Assembly: GCA_002376965.1 (NCBI GenBank)
Contig: DFOV01000454.1
Span: 1-6,434 of the forward strand
Direction: 5' to 3'
Source: Gammaproteobacteria bacterium UBA3532
Lineage (GTDB): Bacteria > Pseudomonadota > Gammaproteobacteria > Enterobacterales > UBA3532
Length of the DNA: 6,434 bases
The position numbers and the translations under genes are program-made. Under the pieces are notes generated by a model. It was not told the DNA's origin. It made no database searches and saw only the letters and a list, made by a program, of their open reading frames with translations. This document shows, piece after piece, positions 1 through 6,289 of the stretch (positions are counted from its first letter, which is position 1; every line of letters begins with the position of its first letter).

Positions 1-83
1 TCACCACTGCGACGAGCGGGCAATTGCGCCGAAGCAACACGTTGATCGCGGCTGATGTCAAAAATCGTTTGATGCTTGGTCAT
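1..83 (-). CDS. gcvPB: Glycine dehydrogenase (decarboxylating) subunit 2, N-terminal fragment
   Basis: Partial gene: only the first 27 codons lie in the window and the rest runs off the left edge. The visible peptide begins MTKHQTIFDISRDQR and fits the start of the C-terminal subunit of the split P protein. In this family that subunit carries the lysine holding pyridoxal phosphate, which is not visible here. The ATG at 83-81 follows the gcvPA stop codon with a gap of only 2 nt. An AGGG ribosome binding site (95-92) sits inside the last codons of gcvPA, 8 nt before the start. This spacing suggests translational coupling and equal amounts of the two subunits. The identification rests mainly on position behind gcvPA, supported by the short peptide. 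Confidence 0.88.
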   Translation of the reverse strand, partial: MTKHQTIFDISRDQRVASAQLPARRSG

Positions 84-85
84 GA

Positions 86-1435
86 TTATTGCCCTATCAC
101 AGATTGAAGTTGCGCTATGAAGTGATCCAAATGGGCATCACTTTTCGTTTCTGTTACACAGATCAGCAATTGATTGGAACGAGCCGAATCGTATTTTCCG
201 AGATCAAGGCCTGCAACAACCCCCTGCTCGGCCAAAGCACTGACAACCTTATCCGCAGCAACAGGCAATGCAAATACACGCTCATGAAAATAAGGGCCGT
301 CAAATACTGGCTTGATACCCAAAGTAGCTAGTTTTTCACTCAGCAATTTCATGCCTAGATGACTGTTTTGCGCTACCCGACTCAGCCCTTCACTCCCCAT
401 CAACGCCATATAAATAGTTGAAGCGGTCACGGCAAGTCCTTGGTTGGTGCAGATATTGGATGTCGCTTTGGAACGACGGATATGTTGCTCTCGCGCCTGC
501 AGTGTCAGGGCATAGCCAATATTGCCGTCCAAATCGACGGTGCGGCCAATAATACGTCCAGGCATTTGACGAACGATGGCTTGCTTACAGCAAATAAAAC
601 CATAGTATGGCCCACCTGATGCCATCGGCACCCCGAGCGGTTGGCCGTCACCACAGGCAATATCCGCGCCCTTTTCGCCCCAATTGCCAGGAGGCGTCAA
701 TAACGCCAGCGCCATAGGATTAACCAGTGCGATTGCCAAAGCACCTTGCTCATGCGCCCAATCAGTTAGCTCATCAACCGCTTCTAACTGGCCAAAAAAG
801 TTGGGCTGGGCGATGACGACTGCTGCATATTGCCCTTGAGGAAGCGCAGAAACATTCAGCGTACCGGTTTGGTCACCATATTCAGCCACTACTAGTTCAA
901 TATTCTGAGTTTCAACAATCGCGCGCAGTGCCGCTTCGTAGTGCGGATGCAGATTGGCGGGTAGCAATACCTGACGGGTTTTGCATTTACGATTGGCCCG
1001 AACGGCCATTAATACCGCCTCAGCCAATCCAGAAGCGCCATCATAGAGCGAGGCATTGGACACATCCATACCGGTCAAATTAGCCATATTCGTCTGGTAT
1101 TCGTAAAGCACCTGTAAGGTACCTTGACTGGCCTCGGCCTGGTAGGGCGTATACGCCGTCATATACTCTCCCCGAGTGGCGACATCCCAAACCGCCGCAG
1201 GGATATGATGCTCATAGGCACCGGCCCCTAGAAAGTTCAACTTCACACTATCCTGTGAAGCACGCTCCTGCATCAGCTGAGCCATTTCCATTTCGCTGAT
1301 AGCATCAGGCACTTGGGTCAGCTCTCCCGCGCGAAGTTGTTGCGGTATTTCATCAAAAAGATCGTTGATGTGCTTGGCACCAATGACTTCAAGCATTTCA
1401 GCGATATCATGTTCGGTATGTGGGATAAATGGCAT
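86..1435 (-). CDS. gcvPA: Glycine dehydrogenase (decarboxylating) subunit 1 (P protein, alpha subunit)
   Basis: N-terminal half of the two-subunit P protein of the glycine cleavage system. With GcvPB it decarboxylates glycine and passes the aminomethyl group to the lipoyl arm of GcvH; it acts in the cytoplasm. The 449 residues match the usual length of about 450. The protein starts [10 protein letters not shown], a characteristic opening. Other landmarks are [12 protein letters not shown] (68-79), [16 protein letters not shown] (93-108, the fold-type I aminotransferase-like entry), the glycine-rich [13 protein letters not shown] (268-280), and the very conserved block from GRTVD (297-301) to [18 protein letters not shown] (315-332). 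The start is ATG with only a weak GAG-type ribosome binding site about 9 nt upstream. It is third in a gcvT-gcvH-gcvPA-gcvPB operon and is separated from gcvH by an intrinsic terminator, so its expression probably depends on read-through. The gene looks intact. Confidence 0.96.
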   Translation of the reverse strand: MPFIPHTEHDIAEMLEVIGAKHINDLFDEIPQQLRAGELTQVPDAISEMEMAQLMQERASQDSVKLNFLGAGAYEHHIPAAVWDVATRGEYMTAYTPYQAEASQGTLQVLYEYQTNMANLTGMDVSNASLYDGASGLAEAVLMAVRANRKCKTRQVLLPANLHPHYEAALRAIVETQNIELVVAEYGDQTGTLNVSALPQGQYAAVVIAQPNFFGQLEAVDELTDWAHEQGALAIALVNPMALALLTPPGNWGEKGADIACGDGQPLGVPMASGGPYYGFICCKQAIVRQMPGRIIGRTVDLDGNIGYALTLQAREQHIRRSKATSNICTNQGLAVTASTIYMALMGSEGLSRVAQNSHLGMKLLSEKLATLGIKPVFDGPYFHERVFALPVAADKVVSALAEQGVVAGLDLGKYDSARSNQLLICVTETKSDAHLDHFIAQLQSVIGQ

Positions 1436-1450
1436 AGGTCGTACTCGGTA

Positions 1451-1479
1451 TAAAAAACAAAGCCCTCAAAAGAGGGCTT
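1451..1479 (-). terminator. Intrinsic terminator between gcvH and gcvPA
   Basis: Read on the minus strand, an 8-bp perfect stem AAGCCCTC / GAGGGCTT (1479-1472 and 1467-1460) closes a TTTT loop and is followed at once by TGTTTTTTA. This is the classic layout of a Rho-independent terminator. The plus-strand reading lacks a T tract, so it points along the gcv operon. It begins about 46 nt after the gcvH stop and ends 15 nt before the gcvPA start. Being inside the operon, it probably terminates only part of the transcripts and lowers gcvP mRNA relative to gcvT-gcvH. It could alternatively be an antitermination target or a 3' stabilising stem. Confidence 0.8.
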
Positions 1480-1525
1480 CCATTATTCAGTTATAATCAG
1501 CGCTCCTGCGCCGATTCTCCGCCGA

Positions 1526-1915
1526 TTAGGCGTCTTCAAGCTTCTCAGCATAGGCATCAGAATCTAATAGCTCTTCCAACTCGCCCTCATCACGTGGGGA
1601 AAGCTTGAATAACCAGCCATCGGTGTAAGGATCGTTGTTCACTGTCTCTGGCGCATCTTCCAACGCTTCATTCACCGCGATCACTTCACCAGAGATCGGC
1701 GAATAAATATCGGAAGCAGCTTTGACCGACTCAACTACACCAGCCTCGTCACCAGCCGCCAGCTCACTACCCACTTCCGGTAATTCAATAAATACCATAT
1801 CGCCCAGAGCTTGCTGAGCGTGGTCGGTGATCCCTACAATGGCATCGCCATTCTCATCAATTCTTACCCACTCATGGGTCGATAAATAGCGCAGTTCGCT
1901 TGGTATTTCACTCAT
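1526..1915 (-). CDS. gcvH: Glycine cleavage system H protein (lipoyl carrier)
   Basis: Cytoplasmic carrier whose lipoyl-lysine arm shuttles the aminomethyl intermediate from P protein to T protein and is reoxidised by L protein. With the start at 1915 it is 129 residues, the same as E. coli GcvH. The lipoylation motif ESVKAASD gives lysine 65. Flanking conserved segments are THEWVR (13-18), [16 protein letters not shown] (27-42) and YSPISGEV (from residue 71). An in-frame ATG at 1942 would add nine residues (MIDSLGDVS), but it lacks homology to the family. The ATG at 1915 has an AGGGGA ribosome binding site 7 nt upstream, so it was chosen. The gene is bracketed by two terminator-like hairpins, one in each neighbouring gap, which could set H-protein mRNA independently of P-protein mRNA. 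It is intact. Confidence 0.97.
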   Translation of the reverse strand: MSEIPSELRYLSTHEWVRIDENGDAIVGITDHAQQALGDMVFIELPEVGSELAAGDEAGVVESVKAASDIYSPISGEVIAVNEALEDAPETVNNDPYTDGWLFKLSPRDEGELEELLDSDAYAEKLEDA

Positions 1916-1922
1916 GGAGACA

Positions 1923-1928
1923 TCCCCT
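1923..1928 (-). promoter_or_regulatory. gcvH ribosome binding site
   Basis: AGGGGA on the minus strand, 7 nt before the ATG at 1915. It decides between two in-frame starts: the upstream ATG (1942) would place this element inside the coding region, while the downstream ATG gives the standard 129-residue H protein. Confidence 0.75.
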
Positions 1929-1940
1929 AATGAATCAATC

Positions 1941-1973
1941 AAAAAAACAGCTGCTCACCTTGGTCGCGAGCAA
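1941..1973 (-). terminator. Possible weak terminator or attenuator between gcvT and gcvH
   Basis: On the minus strand a TGCTC / GAGCA stem (1972-1968 and 1956-1952) encloses an imperfect inner part (ACC...GGT with an asymmetric GCG bulge). It is followed 4 nt later by seven T (1947-1941). The stem is short and the U tract is not immediately adjacent, so any termination would be inefficient. A minus-strand TATAAAAT box just upstream (1993-1986) could be the -10 element of an internal gcvH promoter, but no good -35 accompanies it. Both readings are inference from pattern only. Confidence 0.3.
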
Positions 1974-2001
1974 TTCTGAACCAGTATTTTATAATCTGGC
2001 G

Positions 2002-3078
2002 CTATTCTACTACACGTTTGCCGTGGCGTACAAAACAAGGTTTCACCACTTTAGCTGGTAATAGTTTACCTCGAATATCAACTTCGCAAGTTTGCCCAGT
2101 ATTTTTGGGCACTCGTGCTAGGCCAACCCCAACTTTTAGTGTTGGAGAGAAGGTTCCGCTAGTAATAATCCCGTCGCCTTCTGGAGTAATAACACGCTGC
2201 CCATGACGCAAAACGCCTTTACCTTGCAAAACCAATCCAACAAGCTTTTCTTTAGTACATCCTCGTTGAACTTCAAGCGCCTCACGGCCAATAAAAATAC
2301 GATCTTCAGGTGTCCAGGCAATTGTCCACGCCATATTCGCTGCCAACGGTGAGACATCTTCGTCCATATCTGTGCCATACAAGTTCATACCCGCTTCTAA
2401 CCGCAGCGTATCCCTGGCACCTAAGCCACAAGGTTTAATACCTTGAGCTAGCACTTTTTCAAAAAAGGCTACCACCTCTTTAGCTGGCAGCATGACTTCA
2501 ACACCATCTTCACCGGTATACCCTGTGCGGGCGATCATCCAATGACCCAGCTCTACAGCAAAAAAGGCCTTCAAATCAACGAGAGCGCCCTTTATCTCTT
2601 GACTGATATTGGCGAGTTTTTCTAGCGCATGCGGTCCTTGAATAGCCAACATCGCTAAGTCACTGCGCTCTTCCACCTCAACATCAAAGGCAGATGCTTT
2701 GGCATCTATCCAAGCGATATCTTTGTCACGCGTGGCTGCATTCACCACCAAACGATAGCGATCGCCATCTAGCCAATAGGCGATAAGGTCATCAATCACT
2801 CCCCCATGGTCGTTGCACATCGCACTATATAAGGCTTGATAGGGCACCAATTTATCAACATCATTAGCCAGAAGGTGTTGCAAAAAGGACTTCGACTGGC
2901 TTCCGTCAATATCCAATATCGTCATATGAGAAACATCAAATACCCCTGCATCCTGCCGAACTTGATGGTGCTCATCGACCTGAGAGCCATAATGAATGGG
3001 CAGGGCCCAACCTGAAAAATCAACTATTTTCCCACCAGCATTGATGTGGGCCTGATAGAGCGGGGTTTTGTCAGACAA
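2002..3078 (-). CDS. gcvT: Aminomethyltransferase (glycine cleavage system T protein)
   Basis: Releases ammonia from the aminomethyl-lipoyl arm of GcvH and transfers the one-carbon unit to tetrahydrofolate, giving 5,10-methylene-THF. The 358 residues are close to the roughly 360 typical of the family. Visible family segments are the N-terminal DFSGWALPIHY (20-30), GVFDVSHM (45-52), GGVIDDL (92-98) with the conserved catalytic/folate-site aspartate, GYTGEDG (186-192) and GLGARDTLRLEAGMNLYG (218-235). The C-terminal GCVT_C region starts near IGREAL (263-268) and ends at FVRHGKRV. The start codon is TTG at 3078-3076, supported by AGGAG 7 nt upstream and by the typical N-terminus MSDKTPLYQAH. It is first in the gcv operon; a candidate -10 box lies about 30 nt upstream. 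No frameshift or missing key residue was seen. Confidence 0.97.
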   Translation of the reverse strand: MSDKTPLYQAHINAGGKIVDFSGWALPIHYGSQVDEHHQVRQDAGVFDVSHMTILDIDGSQSKSFLQHLLANDVDKLVPYQALYSAMCNDHGGVIDDLIAYWLDGDRYRLVVNAATRDKDIAWIDAKASAFDVEVEERSDLAMLAIQGPHALEKLANISQEIKGALVDLKAFFAVELGHWMIARTGYTGEDGVEVMLPAKEVVAFFEKVLAQGIKPCGLGARDTLRLEAGMNLYGTDMDEDVSPLAANMAWTIAWTPEDRIFIGREALEVQRGCTKEKLVGLVLQGKGVLRHGQRVITPEGDGIITSGTFSPTLKVGVGLARVPKNTGQTCEVDIRGKLLPAKVVKPCFVRHGKRVVE

Positions 3079-3085
3079 GTCACTA

Positions 3086-3090
3086 CTCCT
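3086..3090 (-). promoter_or_regulatory. gcvT ribosome binding site (supports a TTG start)
   Basis: AGGAG on the minus strand, 7 nt before TTG at 3078. No ATG or GTG lies at a usable distance in frame, so this site fixes the start as TTG. The strong site may offset the weak start codon. Confidence 0.8.
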
Positions 3091-3092
3091 AA

Positions 3093-3154
3093 CGGTGAAA
3101 ACTGCCCTAAGTATACACGGGATATTTCATCAAGGCTTGACTGAATCGGTGAAA
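3093..3154. repeat. Two CGGTGAAA direct repeats flanking the gcv -10 box
   Basis: CGGTGAAA occurs on the plus strand at 3093-3100 and 3147-3154, starts 54 bp apart, on either side of the candidate -10 at 3110-3115. One copy would lie just downstream of the transcription start and the other about 35-40 bp upstream of the -10. The layout would suit a regulator, but no known gcv regulator motif was recognised. Confidence 0.3.
3110..3115 (-). promoter_or_regulatory. Candidate -10 box for the gcv operon
   Basis: TATACT on the minus strand, one mismatch from the sigma-70 -10 consensus and preceded directly by GTG. No convincing -35 hexamer sits 16-18 nt upstream, so the promoter may need an activator. 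Transcription starting near 3103 would give a leader of about 25 nt, too short for a glycine riboswitch. The gcv genes could also be read through from the VanZ-family gene 108 bp upstream on the same strand, since no clear terminator separates them. Confidence 0.35.
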
Positions 3155-3186
3155 TCTATTGCTACGATGGCCACAAAAAGGAGCAA

Positions 3187-4296
3187 CTACCCCACTCGAA
3201 TACTCCGCTCATCCAATTTAGGAAATAATAAAGCCAAAACCAGAGCGAGAAGCGGCTCGCTGATATCGGGACGATGCGTAGCTAAGTAGAGTTGCAGAAT
3301 CTCAAGCAAAACGAGAGAAGAGATCACGAAACAGGAAGAGACAAACCAGGAAAATCCCAACCGATAAATGACATAAATGGCACCGCCTAACAAGAAACAG
3401 CTTTCAAGGATATGAACGACATTTGCCCAGCTTGAGCCGGATAAAAACATACCAAAAGGCAACCAGTGAAAAGCCTTAGCATACCCCAACCAATGAAAAG
3501 GGAGAATGCCTAGAGCCAATATGGATAGCATCACCAACGGCGCAACAGTGACTTCAACGCGAGAATGTCTGACCCCGGTCCATAAAGTAATTGCTAGAAT
3601 GGCGGCGATCAGATTGTTGATGGTGATGACATTGCCTGCCGCCAAAACTTCTAAAAAAAACACGGCGCAAACAAATAAAATGGCCTTAACCCAATCGAGA
3701 CGCTGCTTAGTAATCTCAGACAATAAATAGATCGCAACTAACCAGGAAACGCTATCAATTATGAAGGGCTTCCAATGAAAATGCTTGGTATTTAATACTG
3801 GTGCAATACTGCTTTCTATATTATGCCAGCTAAAATCAGGCACAAATGGAAATAGCCGGCCAATTAGCCAGGCAAGAAACAGCAGGAGTGGCGTAGCAAA
3901 AACATAACGCTGAGTCGTCGTTCTCCAAGTCGGATGCCCTAGCACAACACCCAGCATTAACCCACCACCAATACCCAGCCAGTTAAATAGCGTATCCGCA
4001 GTCGTCGCTATTCGAGTTGGCAAAAATATCTGCAGTACTTGCAAAGTGTGAGCTAGCAGCAATCCGAAGACCAAACCAAAGATGCGGTTGCGATGGCGGC
4101 TGTCACGCTCCCATCCCAGCAAAAACCCATAGGGAAGAAATAGAAGAACGTTTACCACCTGATCAGATAGGTTGGTTAAATGAAATGAGCCGGGCAGAAG
4201 CATCTCGCGCCAGCTTAAGGCGTGCCAATGAAAGTTGAATGGGTAAAGTGACCCATAACTAATTAATAAAGCAACGAGCAGAAGAACCCAGCGCAT
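3187..4296 (-). CDS. VanZ-family polytopic membrane protein, apparently with two VanZ-like halves
   Basis: A 369-residue very hydrophobic protein with roughly 9-10 membrane segments, the first being WVLLLVALLISYGSLYPF (3-20). The N-terminal half has VanZ family motifs: SDQVVNVLLFLPYGFLLGW (44-62), then LQVLQIFLPTR (85-95) and ADTLFNWLGIGGG (100-112), including the conserved LQ...P.R...D..FN..G pattern. Near the C-terminus a related pattern returns, LEILQLYLATHRPDISEPLLAL (331-352), preceded by FHWLPFGMFL (276-285). The founding VanZ gives low-level teicoplanin resistance by an unclear mechanism; most chromosomal relatives have no known function and this one should not be called a resistance gene. 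The ATG at 4296 lacks a clear ribosome binding site but keeps the first membrane segment. It is divergent from the lipoprotein gene and in the same direction as gcvT. Confidence 0.85.
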   Translation of the reverse strand: MRWVLLLVALLISYGSLYPFNFHWHALSWREMLLPGSFHLTNLSDQVVNVLLFLPYGFLLGWERDSRHRNRIFGLVFGLLLAHTLQVLQIFLPTRIATTADTLFNWLGIGGGLMLGVVLGHPTWRTTTQRYVFATPLLLFLAWLIGRLFPFVPDFSWHNIESSIAPVLNTKHFHWKPFIIDSVSWLVAIYLLSEITKQRLDWVKAILFVCAVFFLEVLAAGNVITINNLIAAILAITLWTGVRHSRVEVTVAPLVMLSILALGILPFHWLGYAKAFHWLPFGMFLSGSSWANVVHILESCFLLGGAIYVIYRLGFSWFVSSCFVISSLVLLEILQLYLATHRPDISEPLLALVLALLFPKLDERSIRVG

Positions 4297-4534
4297 GAAT
4301 AACGATGAAACCGGTTGATATAGGATTACGGCAACTATAGCTGATCAGATTTTTCACCGCTAGGGCAAGATTATGTTCGGCTTGTCGGTAAGCACGTCGG
4401 CGAATTTGATTTGAGTGAAGAATATGCGCTATTTCACATTTATCTTTCTTGAAATGAGGAAAGTTTTCACCCATACTGAAATCGCAGAATAATACGTATA
4501 AATCCGATACCTTTTTCACAATTCAAATAATGAT
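4297..4534. other. Divergent intergenic region
   Basis: This 238-bp AT-rich gap separates the VanZ-family gene (minus) from the Calx-beta/DUF1566 lipoprotein gene (plus) and should hold both promoters. Candidate -10 boxes are TATAGT on the minus strand (4339-4334) and TATAAA on the plus strand (4497-4502), neither with a good -35. A 6-bp inverted repeat ATTTCA / TGAAAT (4431-4436, 4450-4455) and two GGTGAAA heptamers on the minus strand lie here. An 86-codon minus-strand reading frame crosses the gap but looks spurious. No small RNA could be supported. Confidence 0.5.
4352..4471. repeat. Two further GGTGAAA boxes in the divergent promoter region
   Basis: GGTGAAA reads on the minus strand at 4358-4352 and 4471-4465. 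The first sits in CCTAGCGGTGAAAA, which differs by one base from CCTAACGGTGAAAA on the plus strand at 3088-3101, upstream of gcvT. Relative to the lipoprotein gene the boxes read TTTCACC, the same orientation as relative to gcvT. A shared regulator is possible but unproven. Confidence 0.3.
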
Positions 4535-6289
4535 ATGGCCAAGATGCAAAAATACAATACTTTACGATCTATTGTTCGCGGCTCTTGCTCCTTGCTCCTA
4601 TGTTCTGCAGTCGTAGGATGTGGCGGTAGTGCGGGTGGTAGTGATGCAGAAGAAAATGCGGCACTACCCAATGTCGAGCTGAGTGATGTAACTATTAACG
4701 AAGGAGATGTTGGCACCACAACGATATCTGTTCCTGTAACCCTTTCCAGCTTCAGTACAGAGAATGTCGTTCTTGAACTGGGCTTGCAATATGGAACGGC
4801 CAAATCAACCGATTTGACACTAAATACCAATCGTTTAACGATTCCTGCCGGAGCAACCGAAGCGGTCATTGAGCTCACGCTGACCAATGATATCATCGAC
4901 GAAATTGACCAGGAACAAGCAACCCTGGTTATCACCGGTCTTAGTGGTGCAACAGTTGTTTCAGTCGATGCTGCCGATGCTGAAATAGTCATTATCGACA
5001 ATGAGACTTCCCCAACCATTGAGTTCACCAAGGCAACGCAATACGGTGCTGAGTCAGGACAATCTGTAGACATCGTACTTAAAGCAAGCACTCCATCGGA
5101 AAAAACGATGGAAGTTTTTGTTGAAACAGAAGGCTCGGCAATCATCGGCAGTGACTTGACCACCGACTTACCATCAAGCATCGTATTTGCTCCAGGCGAA
5201 ACCGAAAAGACATTCAAGGCAACCGTCATTGATGATGGGTTACCGGAAGGTGGCGAAATTTTTGGTATCAATCTTTCAGCTGCCGATAATGCTGTGATTG
5301 GTGAGAATGGTATGCATCAGCTCGTTATTTTGGGTGACTTTGCCATTAATGATACAGGCGTGACTCAATATGTTGTGTCTGGAGGGAGCTATGGAGCATC
5401 TCCTGGAGAAAACTTCCCAATGCAAGATGCTGGCGAAGGTTTTGATGCGCCAGTTATTGACGATGATGGTAACGAAATGCTGCCAGATGAGTTTGATGGT
5501 CGTCGAGGATTGAGCTTTACCAAAATAGATTATGACGGGAATGCCCTCGACTATAGAATTATTTATAACCCATTCTCTGATCCAGGATTCTCTGGCGATT
5601 GGCGCTGTACGACAGACAATAGAACAGGCCTCACATACGAAGTTAAAAATGATCCATATGATGGTAGCGATGGAGAATTGACCATTTTCGATGTGCCTGG
5701 TGATAAGGGGCTTGATGAAACGATAGAAAATAGTGAAAAAGAGGTGACAGATGAAGAATATGAGGAATATCCATATGATCACCTTCATCTAAATTGGCGA
5801 GACCCTTTATATACTTATTATTGGCACAACACTACTGGAGAAAACAATGGTGGCAGTGAGGGCGCTCACGGCGGGCCTTGGGCCAATGCTAATTATCCAA
5901 TAAAATCTGGCCGTTGTGCGTTCATTAGGAACGGTCAAGGAGGGTTTATAGAGGAGATAGAGTCTTGTAATACGGAATACTACACCCTTGCAGCCAATCG
6001 CCTCGGTCTGTGTGGTTTTTCTGACTGGAGACTACCGACAATCAATGAGCTGAGAAGTATATATGTGTACGAACCAGACTCGTTAACCTTAGACAGAGAC
6101 TACTTTCCAAATGATGCCAGTTTTTACTTTTCCCAAGATGTACCTACCCAGTACCTAAGCAGCACGCCTGCAGCAGACAATGAGAGCGCTGCGTGGTGTA
6201 TGAATAGTAGAAATGGTGAAGTTAAGCTTTGCAACAAGACGTTACCTTATTTCGTTCGACTGGTGCGTGGAGGTGTTTCTAATGATTAA
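4535..6289 (+). CDS. Surface lipoprotein with two Calx-beta domains and a C-terminal DUF1566 (Lcl_C) domain
   Basis: A 584-residue exported protein of unknown function. The signal sequence has a basic start, a hydrophobic stretch CSLLLCSAVVG (18-28) and lipobox VVGC, giving lipidated Cys29; the +2 residue is glycine, not aspartate, which in gammaproteobacteria predicts sorting to the outer membrane. After a Gly/Ser linker come two Calx-beta-type beta-sandwiches: about 45-156 (NVELSDVTINEGD to AEIVIIDNE) and about 159-268 (SPTIEFTKAT to VILGD). These usually bind calcium. Residues 270-325 (INDTGVTQY, then Asp/Gly-rich) are the typical lead-in to DUF1566. The domain itself has LSFTKIDYDGNAL (326-338), CTTDNRTGLTYEVK (358-371), CNTEYYTLAANRLGLCGFSDWRLPTINEL (478-506) and the closing FVRLVRGG (573-580). 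Six cysteines (358, 461, 478, 493, 555, 566) could form three disulfides. An acid-rich insert spans about 373-415. The start lacks a clear ribosome binding site; Met4 is an alternative. It overlaps the next gene. Confidence 0.88.
   Translation: MAKMQKYNTLRSIVRGSCSLLLCSAVVGCGGSAGGSDAEENAALPNVELSDVTINEGDVGTTTISVPVTLSSFSTENVVLELGLQYGTAKSTDLTLNTNRLTIPAGATEAVIELTLTNDIIDEIDQEQATLVITGLSGATVVSVDAADAEIVIIDNETSPTIEFTKATQYGAESGQSVDIVLKASTPSEKTMEVFVETEGSAIIGSDLTTDLPSSIVFAPGETEKTFKATVIDDGLPEGGEIFGINLSAADNAVIGENGMHQLVILGDFAINDTGVTQYVVSGGSYGASPGENFPMQDAGEGFDAPVIDDDGNEMLPDEFDGRRGLSFTKIDYDGNALDYRIIYNPFSDPGFSGDWRCTTDNRTGLTYEVKNDPYDGSDGELTIFDVPGDKGLDETIENSEKEVTDEEYEEYPYDHLHLNWRDPLYTYYWHNTTGENNGGSEGAHGGPWANANYPIKSGRCAFIRNGQGGFIEEIESCNTEYYTLAANRLGLCGFSDWRLPTINELRSIYVYEPDSLTLDRDYFPNDASFYFSQDVPTQYLSSTPAADNESAAWCMNSRNGEVKLCNKTLPYFVRLVRGGVSND
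6269..6275 (+). promoter_or_regulatory. Ribosome binding site for the downstream DUF1566 gene, inside the upstream gene
   Basis: GGAGGTG lies within the last codons of the lipoprotein gene, with GGAGG ending 8 nt before the ATG at 6282. This strong site fixes the start of the next gene and, with the 8-nt overlap, indicates translational coupling. Confidence 0.75.

Noticed and set aside
89..331. 80-codon plus-strand reading frame opposite gcvPA
   Set aside because: Lies wholly antisense to a well-conserved gene, with no ribosome binding site or known domain.
1916..1942. Upstream ATG giving a 138-residue GcvH
   Set aside because: The ribosome binding site lies inside this extension, and starting at 1915 gives the standard 129-residue protein.
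3079..3186. Glycine riboswitch upstream of gcvT
   Set aside because: The gap is too short for the tandem form and no aptamer core was recognised.
3187..4296. Glycopeptide (teicoplanin) resistance gene
   Set aside because: Only family-level VanZ similarity is visible, no other van genes are present, and Gram-negative chromosomal VanZ relatives have no shown resistance role.
4259..4519. 86-codon minus-strand reading frame in the divergent intergenic region
   Set aside because: Its end overlaps the start of the VanZ-family gene in another frame, it has no recognisable domain, and its composition looks like translated non-coding DNA.
4516..5788. Two long minus-strand reading frames (251 and 170 codons) opposite the lipoprotein gene
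   Set aside because: They are antisense to a gene with clear domains. The Ser/Val/Thr-rich and Ile/Phe-rich products are what one expects from reading Asp/Glu/Thr-rich codons backwards.
5990..6289. Variable region of a diversity-generating retroelement in the DUF1566 C-terminus
   Set aside because: Some DUF1566-type domains are retroelement targets, but no template repeat or reverse transcriptase is visible in this window and the gene end shows no obvious near-duplicate. The right flank is unseen.
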